Shown piece after piece: positions 24,901 through 34,900 of a DNA stretch of 64,000 bases (the first letter of the stretch is position 1; every line of letters starts with the position of its first letter). Source of the DNA: Chrysoperla carnea. Its lineage: Eukaryota > Arthropoda > Insecta > Neuroptera > Chrysopidae. The stretch is from the NCBI RefSeq assembly GCF_905475395.1, contig NC_058337.1:70886368-70950367 (forward strand). The letters are read 5' to 3'. The notes under the pieces are model-generated. The model did no database searches, had not been told where the DNA came from, and saw only the letters and a list, made by a program, of their open reading frames with translations. The translations under genes and the position numbers were made by a program.

Positions 24901-25917
24901 GTATTGACTGATAGACTGTTGATGGTACATAAAGACTCCATTAATAATAACTTGTCACACATACCATATTATTGTACTACATCAGTATTTTCATCGGAAG
25001 GATTTTATATTTCCTTATTAATAATAAATTATTCTTACAGATATCGTGAACATGGAACGGGTATTTCAAAAGATGATTATCTAAAATTCTTCCACTTTTT
25101 AAATAATATTAACGATGTGGATACAGCTCTAACGTTTTACCATATTGCAGGAGCATCAATTGACCAAGGCACTTTGAAACATGTTGCAAAAACTGTAGCT
25201 CATGTTGAGTTATCGGATCATATAATTGATGTAGTTTTTACAATTTTCGATGAAAATAGTAAGTATCACTTAAATGTTTATATTAAAAATTTATTAGTTG
25301 AAAAATTGTCAAATAATGGAAAGGAATAGGCTTGAGTATTAAGCTAATATACTGTTTTATCGTTTATTTATTACCTAATTGTAATAATAGATGGGAGTAC
25401 GAAAATTCTACATAAAATCTCTATATAAAAAAACAAAGACAATATATAACTATGGAAACATCTAATTATAAAATATTTGATATCGGGATTAATAACCATT
25501 TTCCAATAAAAATACAATTCCAACTATGAGATTAACGGGTGATTTTTGCAAAATAGACATTAGAATTCTTATTGTGATAATATAGATAATTTTTGTTTCG
25601 GGTAAGACAATTATTTGTCATGGAATTTAGACATTAATTCTTGTAGATATGATCCTAAATTTTTTTAAATTCGAAGCGATAAATTAAAAATGATTTGCTC
25701 ATACATCATTCAATCATTTTTTACTTGATAATCCAATTTATAGATATTTTTGTGATTTTTAGTGGATGGACAACTAAGTAATCGCGAATTTGTTGCTGTT
25801 ATGAAAAACCGTTTATTACGTGGTCTTGAAAAACCAAAGGATACGGGCTTTGTTAAATTAATGCAATCAATTGTAAAATGTGCTAAAGATTCAAAACCCG
25901 CCATTATTGATGTCTAA
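15730..25917 (+). CDS. MICU1: MICU1, EF-hand regulator of the mitochondrial calcium uniporter (complete, alternatively spliced)
   Basis: Exons: 15730-15998, 16054-16261, then either 17416-17575 (3a) or 18303-18468 (3b), 19322-19359, optional 19603-19614, 23413-23524, 24083-24243, 24310-24551, 25041-25258, 25763-25917. The product is 520-526 aa against 476 in human. Features in the 524-aa form: basic N-terminus [15 protein letters not shown] as mitochondrial targeting, hydrophobic segment 69-86, polybasic KKKKHRK at 144-150 next to GFRDRK, EF-hand loop 1 [12 protein letters not shown] (280-291), loop 2 [12 protein letters not shown] (471-482, split by the last intron), and RGLEKPKD with one C-terminal Cys (KCAKD). 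Both EF loops keep all calcium-coordinating positions. In the known family, MICU1 sits in the intermembrane space, senses calcium and gates MCU through EMRE; the C-terminal Cys of human MICU1 bonds to MICU2. ATG 15730 is the first in-frame start. Confidence 0.95.
16054..16261 (+). CDS. MICU1: MICU1 exon 2 (linker and polybasic motif)
   Basis: 208 nt; acceptor tttgtag, donor gtaatt; the preceding intron is only 55 bp. It encodes [20 protein letters not shown] through [19 protein letters not shown] and ends exactly at a codon border (phase 0). Human MICU1 has EEKKKKRSGFRDRK at the same place, the basic patch known to matter for uniporter interaction. Confidence 0.92.
16262..17415. other. MICU1 intron 2, with a hairpin-forming repeat
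   Basis: Arms at about 16623-16662 and 16740-16778 are inverted copies sharing GGTAAATGTTTACTTAA and TCACTTTTG, with ~78 bp between. The following stretch to ~16910 (AATGACGTCA, CCTCTTTGTTTAATTAG, CATATTTTGC, TTTTCAAAAATCA) recurs in opposite orientation at 43375-43465, so both introns hold copies of one dispersed family (family B). Confidence 0.65.
17416..17575 (+). CDS. MICU1: MICU1 alternative exon 3a
   Basis: 160 nt; acceptor aattag, donor gtgcga (weak); phase 0 in, phase 1 out. It encodes [20 protein letters not shown], then [20 protein letters not shown] and [13 protein letters not shown] (53 residues). Human MICU1 has [19 protein letters not shown] here, and 3a is the closer of the two variants over that stretch. 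If the donor is not used, translation runs five codons further to a TAA at 17593. Confidence 0.92.
17592..17781 (+). repeat. Tandem and inverted copies of ATACGATGATAAAA between exons 3a and 3b
   Basis: A ~43-bp unit (ATAATTTTTTTTCTTTTCTA, then ...AAGATACGATGATAAA) is repeated in tandem at 17592-17634 and 17635-17676. Its core occurs at 17622-17635 and 17663-17677. An exact 15-nt inverted complement of the second core (TTTTTATCATCGTAT) lies at 17767-17781. The copies could pair in the pre-mRNA; a role in exon choice is inference. Confidence 0.75.
18303..18468 (+). CDS. MICU1: MICU1 alternative exon 3b
   Basis: 166 nt; acceptor atacag, donor gttagt; same phases as exon 3a (0 in, 1 out). It encodes [20 protein letters not shown], then [20 protein letters not shown] and [15 protein letters not shown] (55 residues). 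By hand alignment about 35 of 53 positions match 3a; the middle ([11 protein letters not shown] versus [13 protein letters not shown]) differs most and 3b is two residues longer. No stop or frameshift, so it appears intact rather than a relic. Confidence 0.92.
19322..19359 (+). CDS. MICU1: MICU1 exon 4 (38 nt)
   Basis: Acceptor tttatag, donor gtaact. It completes the shared Gly codon and encodes [12 protein letters not shown], matching human HLGLDQYIIKRFDGK. It can follow either 3a or 3b and ends in phase 0. Confidence 0.88.
19603..19614 (+). CDS. MICU1: MICU1 microexon (12 nt, HPTE)
   Basis: CATCCTACTGAG lies between a strong polypyrimidine tract plus acceptor (tttgttctttgcag) and donor gtaaca. 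It is a multiple of three in phase 0, so it can be included or skipped freely, adding His-Pro-Thr-Glu after YDPK. Vertebrate MICU1.1 carries a 4-residue, 12-nt muscle microexon at the same protein position. Splicing of this insect exon is inferred from its signals only. Confidence 0.72.
21481..22150 (-). repeat. Repeat family A copy, split by ~380 bp of other DNA
   Basis: The 3' tip (about 21481-21560, AAGTTTGTAACGCTAAGAAA) and body (about 21945-22150, GTTCATAAAATAACCTAATT, GTCTGTCTGTC) match family A. In the copy at 53218 these two parts are contiguous. The inserted sequence has no obvious terminal repeats. Confidence 0.7.
22555..22690 (+). mobile_element. RTE-like LINE 3' end
   Basis: The order CTAGATCGATTTTCGCCCC, CCCTGCATATTAAATTTCAT, GTCGTTCCCGAGATTCC, a (TA)n tract and ACAAGAATTGCTTGTTTAAA matches the 3' end of RTE-type non-LTR elements widespread in insects, as I recall it. 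How far it extends upstream is unclear; 22310-22554 may belong to it. Confidence 0.6.
23413..23524 (+). CDS. MICU1: MICU1 exon 5
   Basis: 112 nt after a 3.8-kb intron; acceptor ttcgtag, donor gtaagt. It encodes [20 protein letters not shown] and [17 protein letters not shown], equivalent to human [20 protein letters not shown]. Phase 1 exit. Confidence 0.92.
24083..24243 (+). CDS. MICU1: MICU1 exon 6 (EF-hand 1)
   Basis: 161 nt; acceptor aataaag, donor gtaatt. It encodes [25 protein letters not shown] and the conserved [20 protein letters not shown]. The canonical loop [12 protein letters not shown] is complete. Phase 0 exit. Confidence 0.93.
24310..24551 (+). CDS. MICU1: MICU1 exon 7 (central helical region)
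   Basis: 242 nt after a 66-bp intron; acceptor ttatag, donor gtaagt. It encodes [20 protein letters not shown], then [20 protein letters not shown] through ...[16 protein letters not shown]. It matches the human [20 protein letters not shown] region. Phase 2 exit. Confidence 0.93.
24730..24790 (-). repeat. Terminal fragment of repeat family A in MICU1 intron 7
   Basis: ATTTCAATAATTAACTCAGC, a T-run and TTCACTTGTTTTTG match the 53680-53745 end of the minus-strand copy. Only ~60 bp remain. Confidence 0.6.
25041..25258 (+). CDS. MICU1: MICU1 exon 8 (start of EF-hand 2)
   Basis: 218 nt; acceptor tcttacag, donor gtaagt. It encodes [40 protein letters not shown] and ...VFTIFDEN. The longer frame 24895-25329 is only intron read-through around this exon. 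The exon ends inside the second EF loop. Confidence 0.93.
25763..25917 (+). CDS. MICU1: MICU1 exon 9 (end of EF-hand 2, C-terminus)
   Basis: 155 nt; acceptor tttttag, stop TAA at 25915-25917. It encodes [29 protein letters not shown] and a C-terminus ...[15 protein letters not shown]. The single Cys occupies the place of the human KCAQE cysteine that makes the MICU1-MICU2 disulfide; the tail after it is not conserved. Confidence 0.92.
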
Positions 25918-26022
25918 AAATAAATTATGTTTAATGTTTTGTTTGTTTGCTAATTATTATATAATTGTTATGAACTATTTGACATTTTAATTTATTATAA
26001 AATAATAAGTTCTTCCTTAAAA

Positions 26023-26028
26023 AATAAA
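26023..26028 (+). promoter_or_regulatory. Candidate MICU1 polyadenylation signal
   Basis: AATAAA about 106 nt past the MICU1 stop. Another AATAAA overlaps 25919-25924, just after the stop, and is probably too close to be the main site. Confidence 0.5.
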
Positions 26029-26962
26029 TTTGCATAAATATATATTATATAAAAAAATATTTATTCTAAAAACAATTCTTAATTAGTGTTAGGTGGTAGA
26101 CAGGTAGAAATTTTAAATTTTTATATTGATGAAACTTTCTCTTTATTACACAAATTTTTGGAGTAAAAAGTTAAAATTAATTTGCTGAAATCACTATAAG
26201 GATAAATTTATAGAGGATAAAATAACATACAAAGAAAATTCGAATAAAATATAAAAATATTTTATTGATTTATTGACTAAAATTAACAATTAAAGCATCT
26301 TTTTCAGACATACAATCGCATTGTTTCATACATATTAAATTACGTATCGGTTATAACTAAATTAAAAATTCAAAGTGTCATATAAAGTGATGAAATGGAA
26401 TAAATATAAGAAAAATTAACTTAATACTAATTTCAAATTCGTTTACATATACTGAGATTAATGAGATCATATGTAGTGTTTTTTCACATCATTTTCTTGT
26501 TTATAACAAAATAAAAGATAATTTAAAAATGGAACTGAAATTATTGAGATTCATTTCTTTAAAAAAAGATGAACCATTTACAATAGAAAATTATTGAATT
26601 AACCCTTAAAACTTGTAAATGAGAATGAGAATGTATAGAAACAGCCCTATTTTTATTATTTGTTACTCAAAAAATAAGTTCAAATGTAATGAAATTTGGC
26701 ATGCATAATCTTAACATGAAAACTCTTGAATTGAAACAAGAGTTTTCCCCAAAATTTGGTGTATTTTTTACTGGAATTTTTTTTTCAAGGAAACTTAATT
26801 GCAGTATCATGTTAAGATTTTGCATTCTATTACATTTGTATACTTATTTTTTGAGTAATAGGTATGCAAAAATTGTAAAATTAACCAACAAATTTTAAAT
26901 TTTAATAAATTTGTTATTATCACAGACTGAATTACTTTTTTTTTACATATATAATAATATAT

Positions 26963-27432
26963 AGGGTGTTCTGTGACTCGATGGCCATAATTTAAGAGTA
27001 TTCTTTTGGCAATTTTGACACGAAAGAAAAACTCAATACTTAGAATTATGTGCATTACTAAATTTAACCAATAAAGTTGTATGAAAAATCCAGTGTGTTC
27101 AAATAAACCATAAACCAAAGATGAATTAGTTCAAAATATTATGGCTGCGGCTGTATCTATACGAAACGATCCAGATATTTTTGGACAGCTACGTTTTTAA
27201 TTATTAGAAGAGCAATAATATGTTGTGAGGCAGCGGACCATATAAAAAATTTCGAATTAATAAAACATTAAACTGCTTTACTCAACGTCGTAACTTTATT
27301 AGTTAAATTTAATAGTGCACATAGCTCCTTAACTATTGGGTACTGGACAAAAGTATAAAAGACATTTTTGACTTCAAATTGTCCAAAGAATACGCTCTTA
27401 AATTATGGCCACCGAATCACGGACACCCTGTA
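26963..27432. mobile_element. Degraded Tc1/mariner-like element with terminal inverted repeats
   Basis: Left end TAGGGTGTTCTGTGACTCGA and the complement of the right end (CAGGGTGTCCGTGATTCGG) match over ~55 bp, including TGGCCATAATTTAAGAG and CAATTTTGA; ends lie in TATATA. Inside, broken plus-strand frames around 27130-27240 read MAAAVSIRNDPDIFGQLRF-like sequence with stops, resembling the last ~40 residues of a DDE transposase. Superfamily is a guess; a second solo end is at 14765-14928. Confidence 0.6.
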
Positions 27433-28119
27433 TATATTTTTTAAAGTAAAAGTCCAAGATTTTTTTGAGTTGATTATAATCGGTAGCTGTTACTATAAAT
27501 TCTCTGATTGAAGATGACTTTTAATATATATTAATTTTTACGGTTTCCACTAGATCAATGACGTATATAAAAATTATTCTTACAAAGCCATCGTTCTGAT
27601 GATGACAGAACGCCCTAATTATATACTTTCTTGGAGATACATAAATGAAAAATGTGTTTAATCCATGTTCACTCAGTAGCGGTCCCTAGGTTTGGGAGTC
27701 TGACCTATAGTTTATCATATCATAATGTAACCCGATCATAGAAATGGTCGAATACCAAAACGGTCGTGCTTCGTGACCTAATTAATGACTAGCATTATTC
27801 GAGCTTTATGCGTGACCCACACGCTGGGACGTGTTATATTAAATTTAAAAAAATGGTTGGGAGAACATTAGGAAATGTTGGAAATTTTTAAAAAAAATAC
27901 CAATGATTTAATTCAGAAAGAGATTAATATATTCATTGGAAAGCTTAATAGTGCATCGTTAGCTATCAAGACGTACCGACTTGATATATGACGTGTTAAA
28001 ATGATTCGGAAGGAAGGTAATCATTGCACCTAGAACTTATTTTTGTGATATGTAGGCCTTGAAAAACGATATTTTAGCTACATCTGCTGCGGCGTTTAAA
28101 CATGGCATGGAAATATATA

Positions 28120-28490
28120 TCAAGTTGGTACATTCTTTGATGTGCTGCACCATGAAGGTTATAAGAAGGAGAACGATCGCTATAGAAAATATTGTCCCGA
28201 AATATGGATAAAATAAGTGAGGCGCTGCGACCGCTAAGTAGTATCAATAAAAGCGGGCTGTTGTGCGCTAATTTGAAATGATATATCAATTTGTACATTA
28301 TGCAACTAACTTCATCTACTTGTACTCATAAACAGCTAACTTCGCAGATACTACTTAATGATGACAGCGCGGCTGGTGGCTGAAAAATGAACTATAAATT
28401 CTACAAATTTTCAGGGACAGACGCGCTAATGCTTTAACACGTAGCGATCGTTCTCCTTCTTTATAACCTTCATGTGCTGCACTATAAAGC
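28120..28490. repeat. Imperfect fold-back repeat downstream of cystinosin
   Basis: ATGAAGGTTATAAGAAGGAG then AACGATCGCTA (28152-28183) pairs with its inverted copy at 28440-28475; inner blocks GCGCTGCGACCGCTAAGTAG and GATACTACTTAATGATGACA pair as well. Arms are ~150 bp, diverged, with a loop of ~70 bp. No coding content is credible. Confidence 0.7.
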
Positions 28491-28645
28491 AAGCAATATG
28501 AAGGATAAATGAAATTGATATATGATTTAACCGTTGTATAAAATAAATATTAAGTTCTATATATTGTAGTTTTTTAAAAGAGAATCTACTACTTTTTCTA
28601 AGAAAATATTTGAAGTAAACTCTATTATGTGGAAACACACGCTCT

Positions 28646-28664
28646 TTTATTTGCAAAATTTATT
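28646..28664 (-). promoter_or_regulatory. Candidate cystinosin polyadenylation signals
   Basis: Two AATAAA hexamers on the minus strand (28651-28646 and 28664-28659), about 225-240 nt past the stop codon. If used, the 3' UTR would end before the fold-back repeat. Confidence 0.45.
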
Positions 28665-28887
28665 TTTGCTAAGTCTATTTTAGTGTACTTACACTAACGA
28701 TTGTAAAATAAAATGGACTAGGCAAAACTAAATTTTGGAAATTATAAATGAAAATAGTTATATGATAATATTGGAGTTATTGTAAACAACTCATTCTTTT
28801 AATATCTCAGTATCAGATCGTGAAGACCTACGATCTAGTTTTTTGACCGCACTGACTTGCCTAAACTTGAAATGAATTTTACCTAGG

Positions 28888-28993
28888 TCAAGTTGAAAGT
28901 CCACTATCACTGTCAGAATGAACACTATTTGCTACCTCATTAGCAATTTCAGTTGCATTAACGACACCTCCTGGTAATTCTTCGTACCGCTCA
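28888..28993 (-). CDS. Ctns: Cystinosin last coding exon (cytosolic tail)
   Basis: 106 nt; acceptor gttccag, stop TGA at 28890-28888. It encodes [20 protein letters not shown] and [14 protein letters not shown] after a split Arg. YEEL stands where human has the GYDQL lysosomal signal; the acidic, Ser-rich tail beyond it is extra. Far from the previous exon, but phase, position right after LYR and the tyrosine motif agree. Confidence 0.82.
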
Positions 28994-31900
28994 CTGGAAC
29001 AAAATTTAAAATTATTAGGTTATGATATCATTGTAAGATTGGCATGGCTGTTGGGGGGGGGGAGCGTACTATTGTAAGATTGTTTGAAAACACCAACTGT
29101 GTAATTAGATCTCACTCTGATGGAGGTTATGGCTAAAATGCAAGAGCTTAATGATTAATCAATGAAAAATTTCGAACCATAAGCGTAACTCTTTTATATC
29201 TACCAAGCAAGTTCAGTAGTAAGGTAATCGATTCATTCAATTTAGCTCGTCGCTGAATAATCGTTTCTTAGTACTTCACTTTGTTAACTCCCTTAAAAGC
29301 TTGCGTTAGCCAATTAAAAGGCTTGTTGATAACGGGATGCAATTTCAAGTTCTAATTGATTAATGTGATCTAAAGCGTGTGCTTAATGCGTTAATGGAAT
29401 GGAACTTTTACTCATCGTTAGCTTGATCTGCAGAATGCTATTACATGTTGTTTTAAATGATTTTCGATGAAATAATCATGCGATAACTATTCATGTTTAA
29501 ATTTTAATTAGAATAAGTCAATTCAGCGATAAGTAAATGGAATCACCCAATTAGGATATTCAAATGGAGATATCGCTTATCTACTTCTATTAAAAGAGAA
29601 TTTAATGTTATTATGTTTTTTAAGAGGAATACCTTCCTATTTTAAAGTTTATCTTTTATCAGTAATGTACAAGGCTTCACTTTTTTATGACCTTTTAAAT
29701 CATTTAAAAGGGCTGATTATTATACAGCTGTTTAAACCCTACAACTTAGGCATAAAACTTTTTTTGAATTCTGCTGTTTCGGTACTTTTCAAACACTCTG
29801 TGTACTAGACCATATGTGCGATTGATCCTGGTATATACGCTAGTGAATATTGCCACGTTTTAGGAGCCAAAGATATTAATCACTGAACTATGGCGTCGGG
29901 GGAGAATATGCCCACACGAAAGTAAACGATAAACTGAGTCGCGCTAATTCCCAAAACTGCTATATGGCAACGCCACCAGTATCGAATCTAAACCACTGGC
30001 CAATATTTAATTAAATTATTTATAAATAATTAATTTGTTTTTCACCAAATATTATTATCAATTAATTAAAATTAGTTATTAATTTAATGAAAATATAAAT
30101 AGAATTTATACAAAATTAAAAATTGTTTATTTATTTTTAATTTTCTACTAATACCGCTATATGGATTCGACATATGTGGCGCTGTCTAGTGTTTAATAAT
30201 GCAACTAAAACATTTTCATTGAGAGACCCATGATTTTGTCAGAAGTTAAATGACTTGTACACATTATATGACTGTGGTAAGGGCTTACTATGGAATGCTA
30301 GGCTCCCCGAATGCTATATAGGCATTGTTTTACATGGAAACTATGATTTTTTAAACGTGAGTCGAATGATTTAGTTTTTTTCCGCCTATTTATACAATAC
30401 ATTAGATTACTCTCTTTAGTAAGAGGTAAATTAAATTTTTCTTTTTGGTGAAGTTATCTAGAGTAAAAACTTACTACACAGCCAAACTACTTTCTAAATA
30501 TGAGATTTAAACAGTATATTGGGAAATATTTACAAATCAAATTTATAAACACTTGACTGTGCTTTAGAAGGACCCCTCTCTAAACAAATGACACTAGTTT
30601 AGTCGAATTTACTGAATTCTTACATATTGTAGTACTGCTTATAGTATGGAGTGTAGAGGAGGTAAAGGAGCACAATTTCTGTGTTTAAAAAGTGGCCCAG
30701 AAATAACATTAAGCTGGCTTTGCTGTACCAGATACAATTACATACATATACATACAGTCCATTCACGTCATACACTCCGCTACACGAGCGCGTTCACTAT
30801 TTTGAATATGCACTTGTATAGCATAGGCTTGTCATGCACACAACAATAATTCTGTTTAGTAAGAAGAGCCAACGCTTCATTTTTGTGCGACCGTATAAAG
30901 CGAATGCGCTGCAGATCACCTTTTTTTGTATAACAAGCCCAACATGATTGAATTTTGTCTCTATTTATTTTTGGCCAGGTATTTTTTGTACAAACTACAA
31001 GGAAATTTTTTTACAAGGGGAATTGTAAAATATTTACAACTCAAATTTATAACTATTTGAGTATTATGGATAAATTTGCACCAATTATTATTTCTAGTTC
31101 TACAATTAAACTATAGGGTTAAGAACAAAAACAACATTTAAAAAAATAGTTACAATTTTCGTATTTCTTTTTTTTTTCTTTTTACAATATAATTTAAAAA
31201 AATAATAAATAAATTTTTACAATTTTTTATGATACAAAAAAAATGTTTCAAAAATATTTTCTAATTGCTGGAAAATATCTTATCATTCAGAAACACTTAA
31301 GTCAATTAAATTTGATAATCATTTAATACTGACGTCGTGGAAAAACATTTTTTTAAGTACTTGAGGAAGAAAGAAAATTTTTAGCTAAAAAAGGATATTT
31401 TACGTGTTTAGCATAACACATGCGTATATTACTTATAAGAGCTGTTAATAACATATTCGCGGAATATTTTGTACTTTAATTGACTTACTAAATAACCATG
31501 AAAGTAATTATACACGATTATTGCTTTAATGACCTTCTCTGATGAAGATGGTTTTAACTAAACTAAAAATGATTCATACTGATTGTGTGTTTACTATCTA
31601 TTGACGATGATGAAAATGCGATCACTTTCGGTTTAGCCGTACGCAAATTAAAGGGAGGAATGGAAATTTGAAAACCTGATAAAAATGTTAAATTGTTTTT
31701 GTAAACTAATGTAATCCATCGGTAATAACGTTGCCTATGAAGTTTGTTGTATTAGCAAGAGGTGATTCGAATAACTTTTGAGATATTGATAAATGGCATA
31801 TACCCAATAATATGTAATAATATGATCATATTTAATTAAAATGAAAGGCTTTAAACGCGTTTGTTACTTCAAAATTCTTAATTGTTGAAGATAATTCAAT

Positions 31901-34900
31901 CTTTTTGACCTCCTGAAGTATAGCATTCGATTCGCGAAAATTGCCTTTTAATTTTAACGTTTAAATTGTTAACCACAATAAGTGGCCACTCCTGATATTT
32001 AGTAGCAAAATGATAAAAAATGTGTACATGAATTTTGATAATATCTCAGTTTTCAATCATGTTTGTCACATCTTGGCGGGTCTCTTACGTGACCTTAGGC
32101 ATTCTTGCATTATTATATTTTGTGCTTGGGGCTTGGTTTGTACAATACATTGCTGTAAAATCTATTGATTGTCGGGTATTTGGTTATCGAGTATTCATCA
32201 GAGAATACATTACAGCAATAGTTCGTTTGTAATGTATTTATTTTATAACCGATATACAAAATAATATATTGCGTACATCTTAAAGGGCTACAGAAAATTT
32301 AAAAAAAAATTGATTTGTTCCGTTGATGATTTTTCGATCATCTACTAATGTGGTGATGCTGTTAAAGTCACATTTTGTCAACCATTTAATTTTAAAATTA
32401 CCTTAATATAGTATCATACATAAGTGAAAGGCTATGGTTGGAAAATCCGAACAGTTGAAGTAATTACGGCGAGTTTATTTTTCGGCAGGCGTGAAGAATT
32501 TTATTAATTTAAATTAGTCAAAATTTTTGGCATCTAATCTTTAATACATTGTCAATAAAGATCGAGCATTAATCAATGCAATACAATCACAAAAATATAA
32601 ACTTTTAGTGATATAAATAAATTGACCAAAGTTTACCAAAAAAGCTTTCCAAATTTTTTCTAAACCTAAAAATAATTACTAAACAAAAGAGATATGAAAT
32701 CAGCGCTGGGACTAATCTTTCGCTTCTATAAAGCATATTCATTTTGGAAAAACATTAATTAAAAAATGCATTCGATTTTATTTGTAGATTCGTTATAGAA
32801 GAATCTACACTTTCATGGTTAATTGTGTAAGTCATGTAGTTTGATAATTATATGTTATTTAGGAACTTTCATACAAAATGGATTTAAAACAATTTCTATT
32901 TGAGAATCATAAATTCGAAATGTGGATTGTGATTTCGTTATATAAATATAATTCTCCTTTATGTTAAAATCTTAGCTACAATAAATTCTTGATAAAACCA
33001 ATAATGTGATCCAAAAAAATGGCATGTGATCCATCGAGAGTTGTTATGTGTGTATATTCAATTACTAGACTAACTCCCAAAAACGGCAGCAATGTGGTTT
33101 TGTTTCTTAATTTACACGCAAGCTTAAGTTGAATTTTATGGTGTTTTTGTGATAGATAGTGTTTTAGTACTTTCACTGTAAAAGAAGAATTTTTCGAAAA
33201 CAATGATAAGTAAGAATAATAATATCAATATTTGTACAAGAAATGGATTGTAAATAAGGCTTAAAGTGCAATGTTCTTGTTGGTCTGATTCATATATGTT
33301 TGCTAATACTAAACCATGATCGGTAATTTTCAATTTCACCGTATTTATCATAATTTTCTAATACTTCAACCACCCGATATGACATTATAGTTCCCGAAAC
33401 GATATAATGCGTAAACGAAAGGAGGTTTATTGAAGTTACAGTTCGCTAATCGTTTACTTAAGCCCTGTGCTTAAAAGGAGCAGCCCTTGCCAAACTTTAA
33501 ATTTTTGTTTGCTGAAAAATGTCTATTTTAAATAGATATATTTAAATTTTCCTTGAAAATAATTTGAGTCATGATAATTGATAATTTAGCGATCAAAATT
33601 TAGTACTTAAACAACCACGGTCGTAATTTAATGTGTGACTGATCTAACTAAAATTAAGTATTCCCTATCGTGATATTCAGTGTTTGTGAATTAAAAAAAT
33701 ACTTATGCAAGTGAATTTTGTTCTTTAAGATTTAAAGTCATCCAATTCGTGTTGAACTGGAACACTTAAGCCAGACAGTAAGGTATGACATTTACTGACA
33801 TAGTAAATGCAGGCAGGTGTAAGCGGTCTAATTAACAAAGTTTTGATTTCTTTACACCCTAAATAACAAGTCCTTGATTTATTAATGAAAATTTTTATGA
33901 TTAAGCTACAAATAGATCCCAAAATATAAATTCCCATTATGTTTATCATTGTAATAACAAAAACAAAGGAATTCATAAACTGTTATCAAAAAAGAATTAA
34001 AATATTATAAAAAAATGTTATAAAAAAATGCATAACTACATCTGATAACAAACGTGCCTTATTCAAATTAACGTATTTTACATTTTGCTTCCATAAACCA
34101 ACTACTTTGTGTTACTTACCTAACTGGATCGACCATTACAATATGTATTTATTTTATCAGGTACTATGTATTTATTTTATCAGGTATTTTATCAGGTACT
34201 AAAATAATGTGTCTAAGATAACACATCAAAGAAAAATTCGAGATCGACCACATCGTCATTTAATTACATGGTGAGTAATCAGGATACTAAAGAAATCCGC
34301 TTTGTTCATCTTGTGCTCAAATACTTATGTATAAGTATCTGGCCATACACTTATTGCTGTAAACAGGCTCCCCTCCGATATGATCTTAGCTTAAGAGTAG
34401 ACCACAATCCCCTGTTGCAATTTTTCGGGTGAAATGACCCACCAGGAAAATCTTGTTGAAAAAGATGCTTCTAAGATATGTAGAAGTAAATTTAAGCACC
34501 ATGGCGTTAGTTTTGCACGGTACAGATGAGAACATGGATGTCACATCCGTTAGTATCTCACCCATGCACCACCAAATATGTACGGCGTTGGTGGATACTA
34601 ACTCTACATTGGTATTTGAAGCGAATTACATAAATGCAGTACAGAAATAATTCTGTTACTTCGGTACCGGAAGTTAAAAAAACTTTATATCTCCCGCCAA
34701 TTTCCTAAGCCCTACGTGTTTATTGCTGTACGGCATTTATGTTATTCGCTTCGAATATGTAGAATTAGTATCCAGCAACATCGTATATGTTTGCTGGTGC
34801 AGGGTTGAGATACCAAGGGATGTGACATCCATATTCTCATCTGTACCGCGCAAAACTGACGCCATGGTGCTTAAACTTACTTTTCATATAGGAGCATCTT

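Larger units (their letters stand above)
25918..28887. other. Convergent intergenic region between MICU1 and cystinosin
   Basis: About 3 kb holding the 3' UTRs of two genes pointing at each other. It contains a TIR element (26963-27432) and a fold-back repeat (28120-28490). The remaining AT-rich sequence, including frames at 26689 and 28426, shows no coding character. Confidence 0.6.

Noticed and set aside
24895..25329. 144-codon plus-strand frame
   Set aside because: It is MICU1 exon 8 with intron read-through at both ends, not a separate gene.
25710..25904. 64-codon minus-strand frame
   Set aside because: Antisense shadow of MICU1 exon 9.
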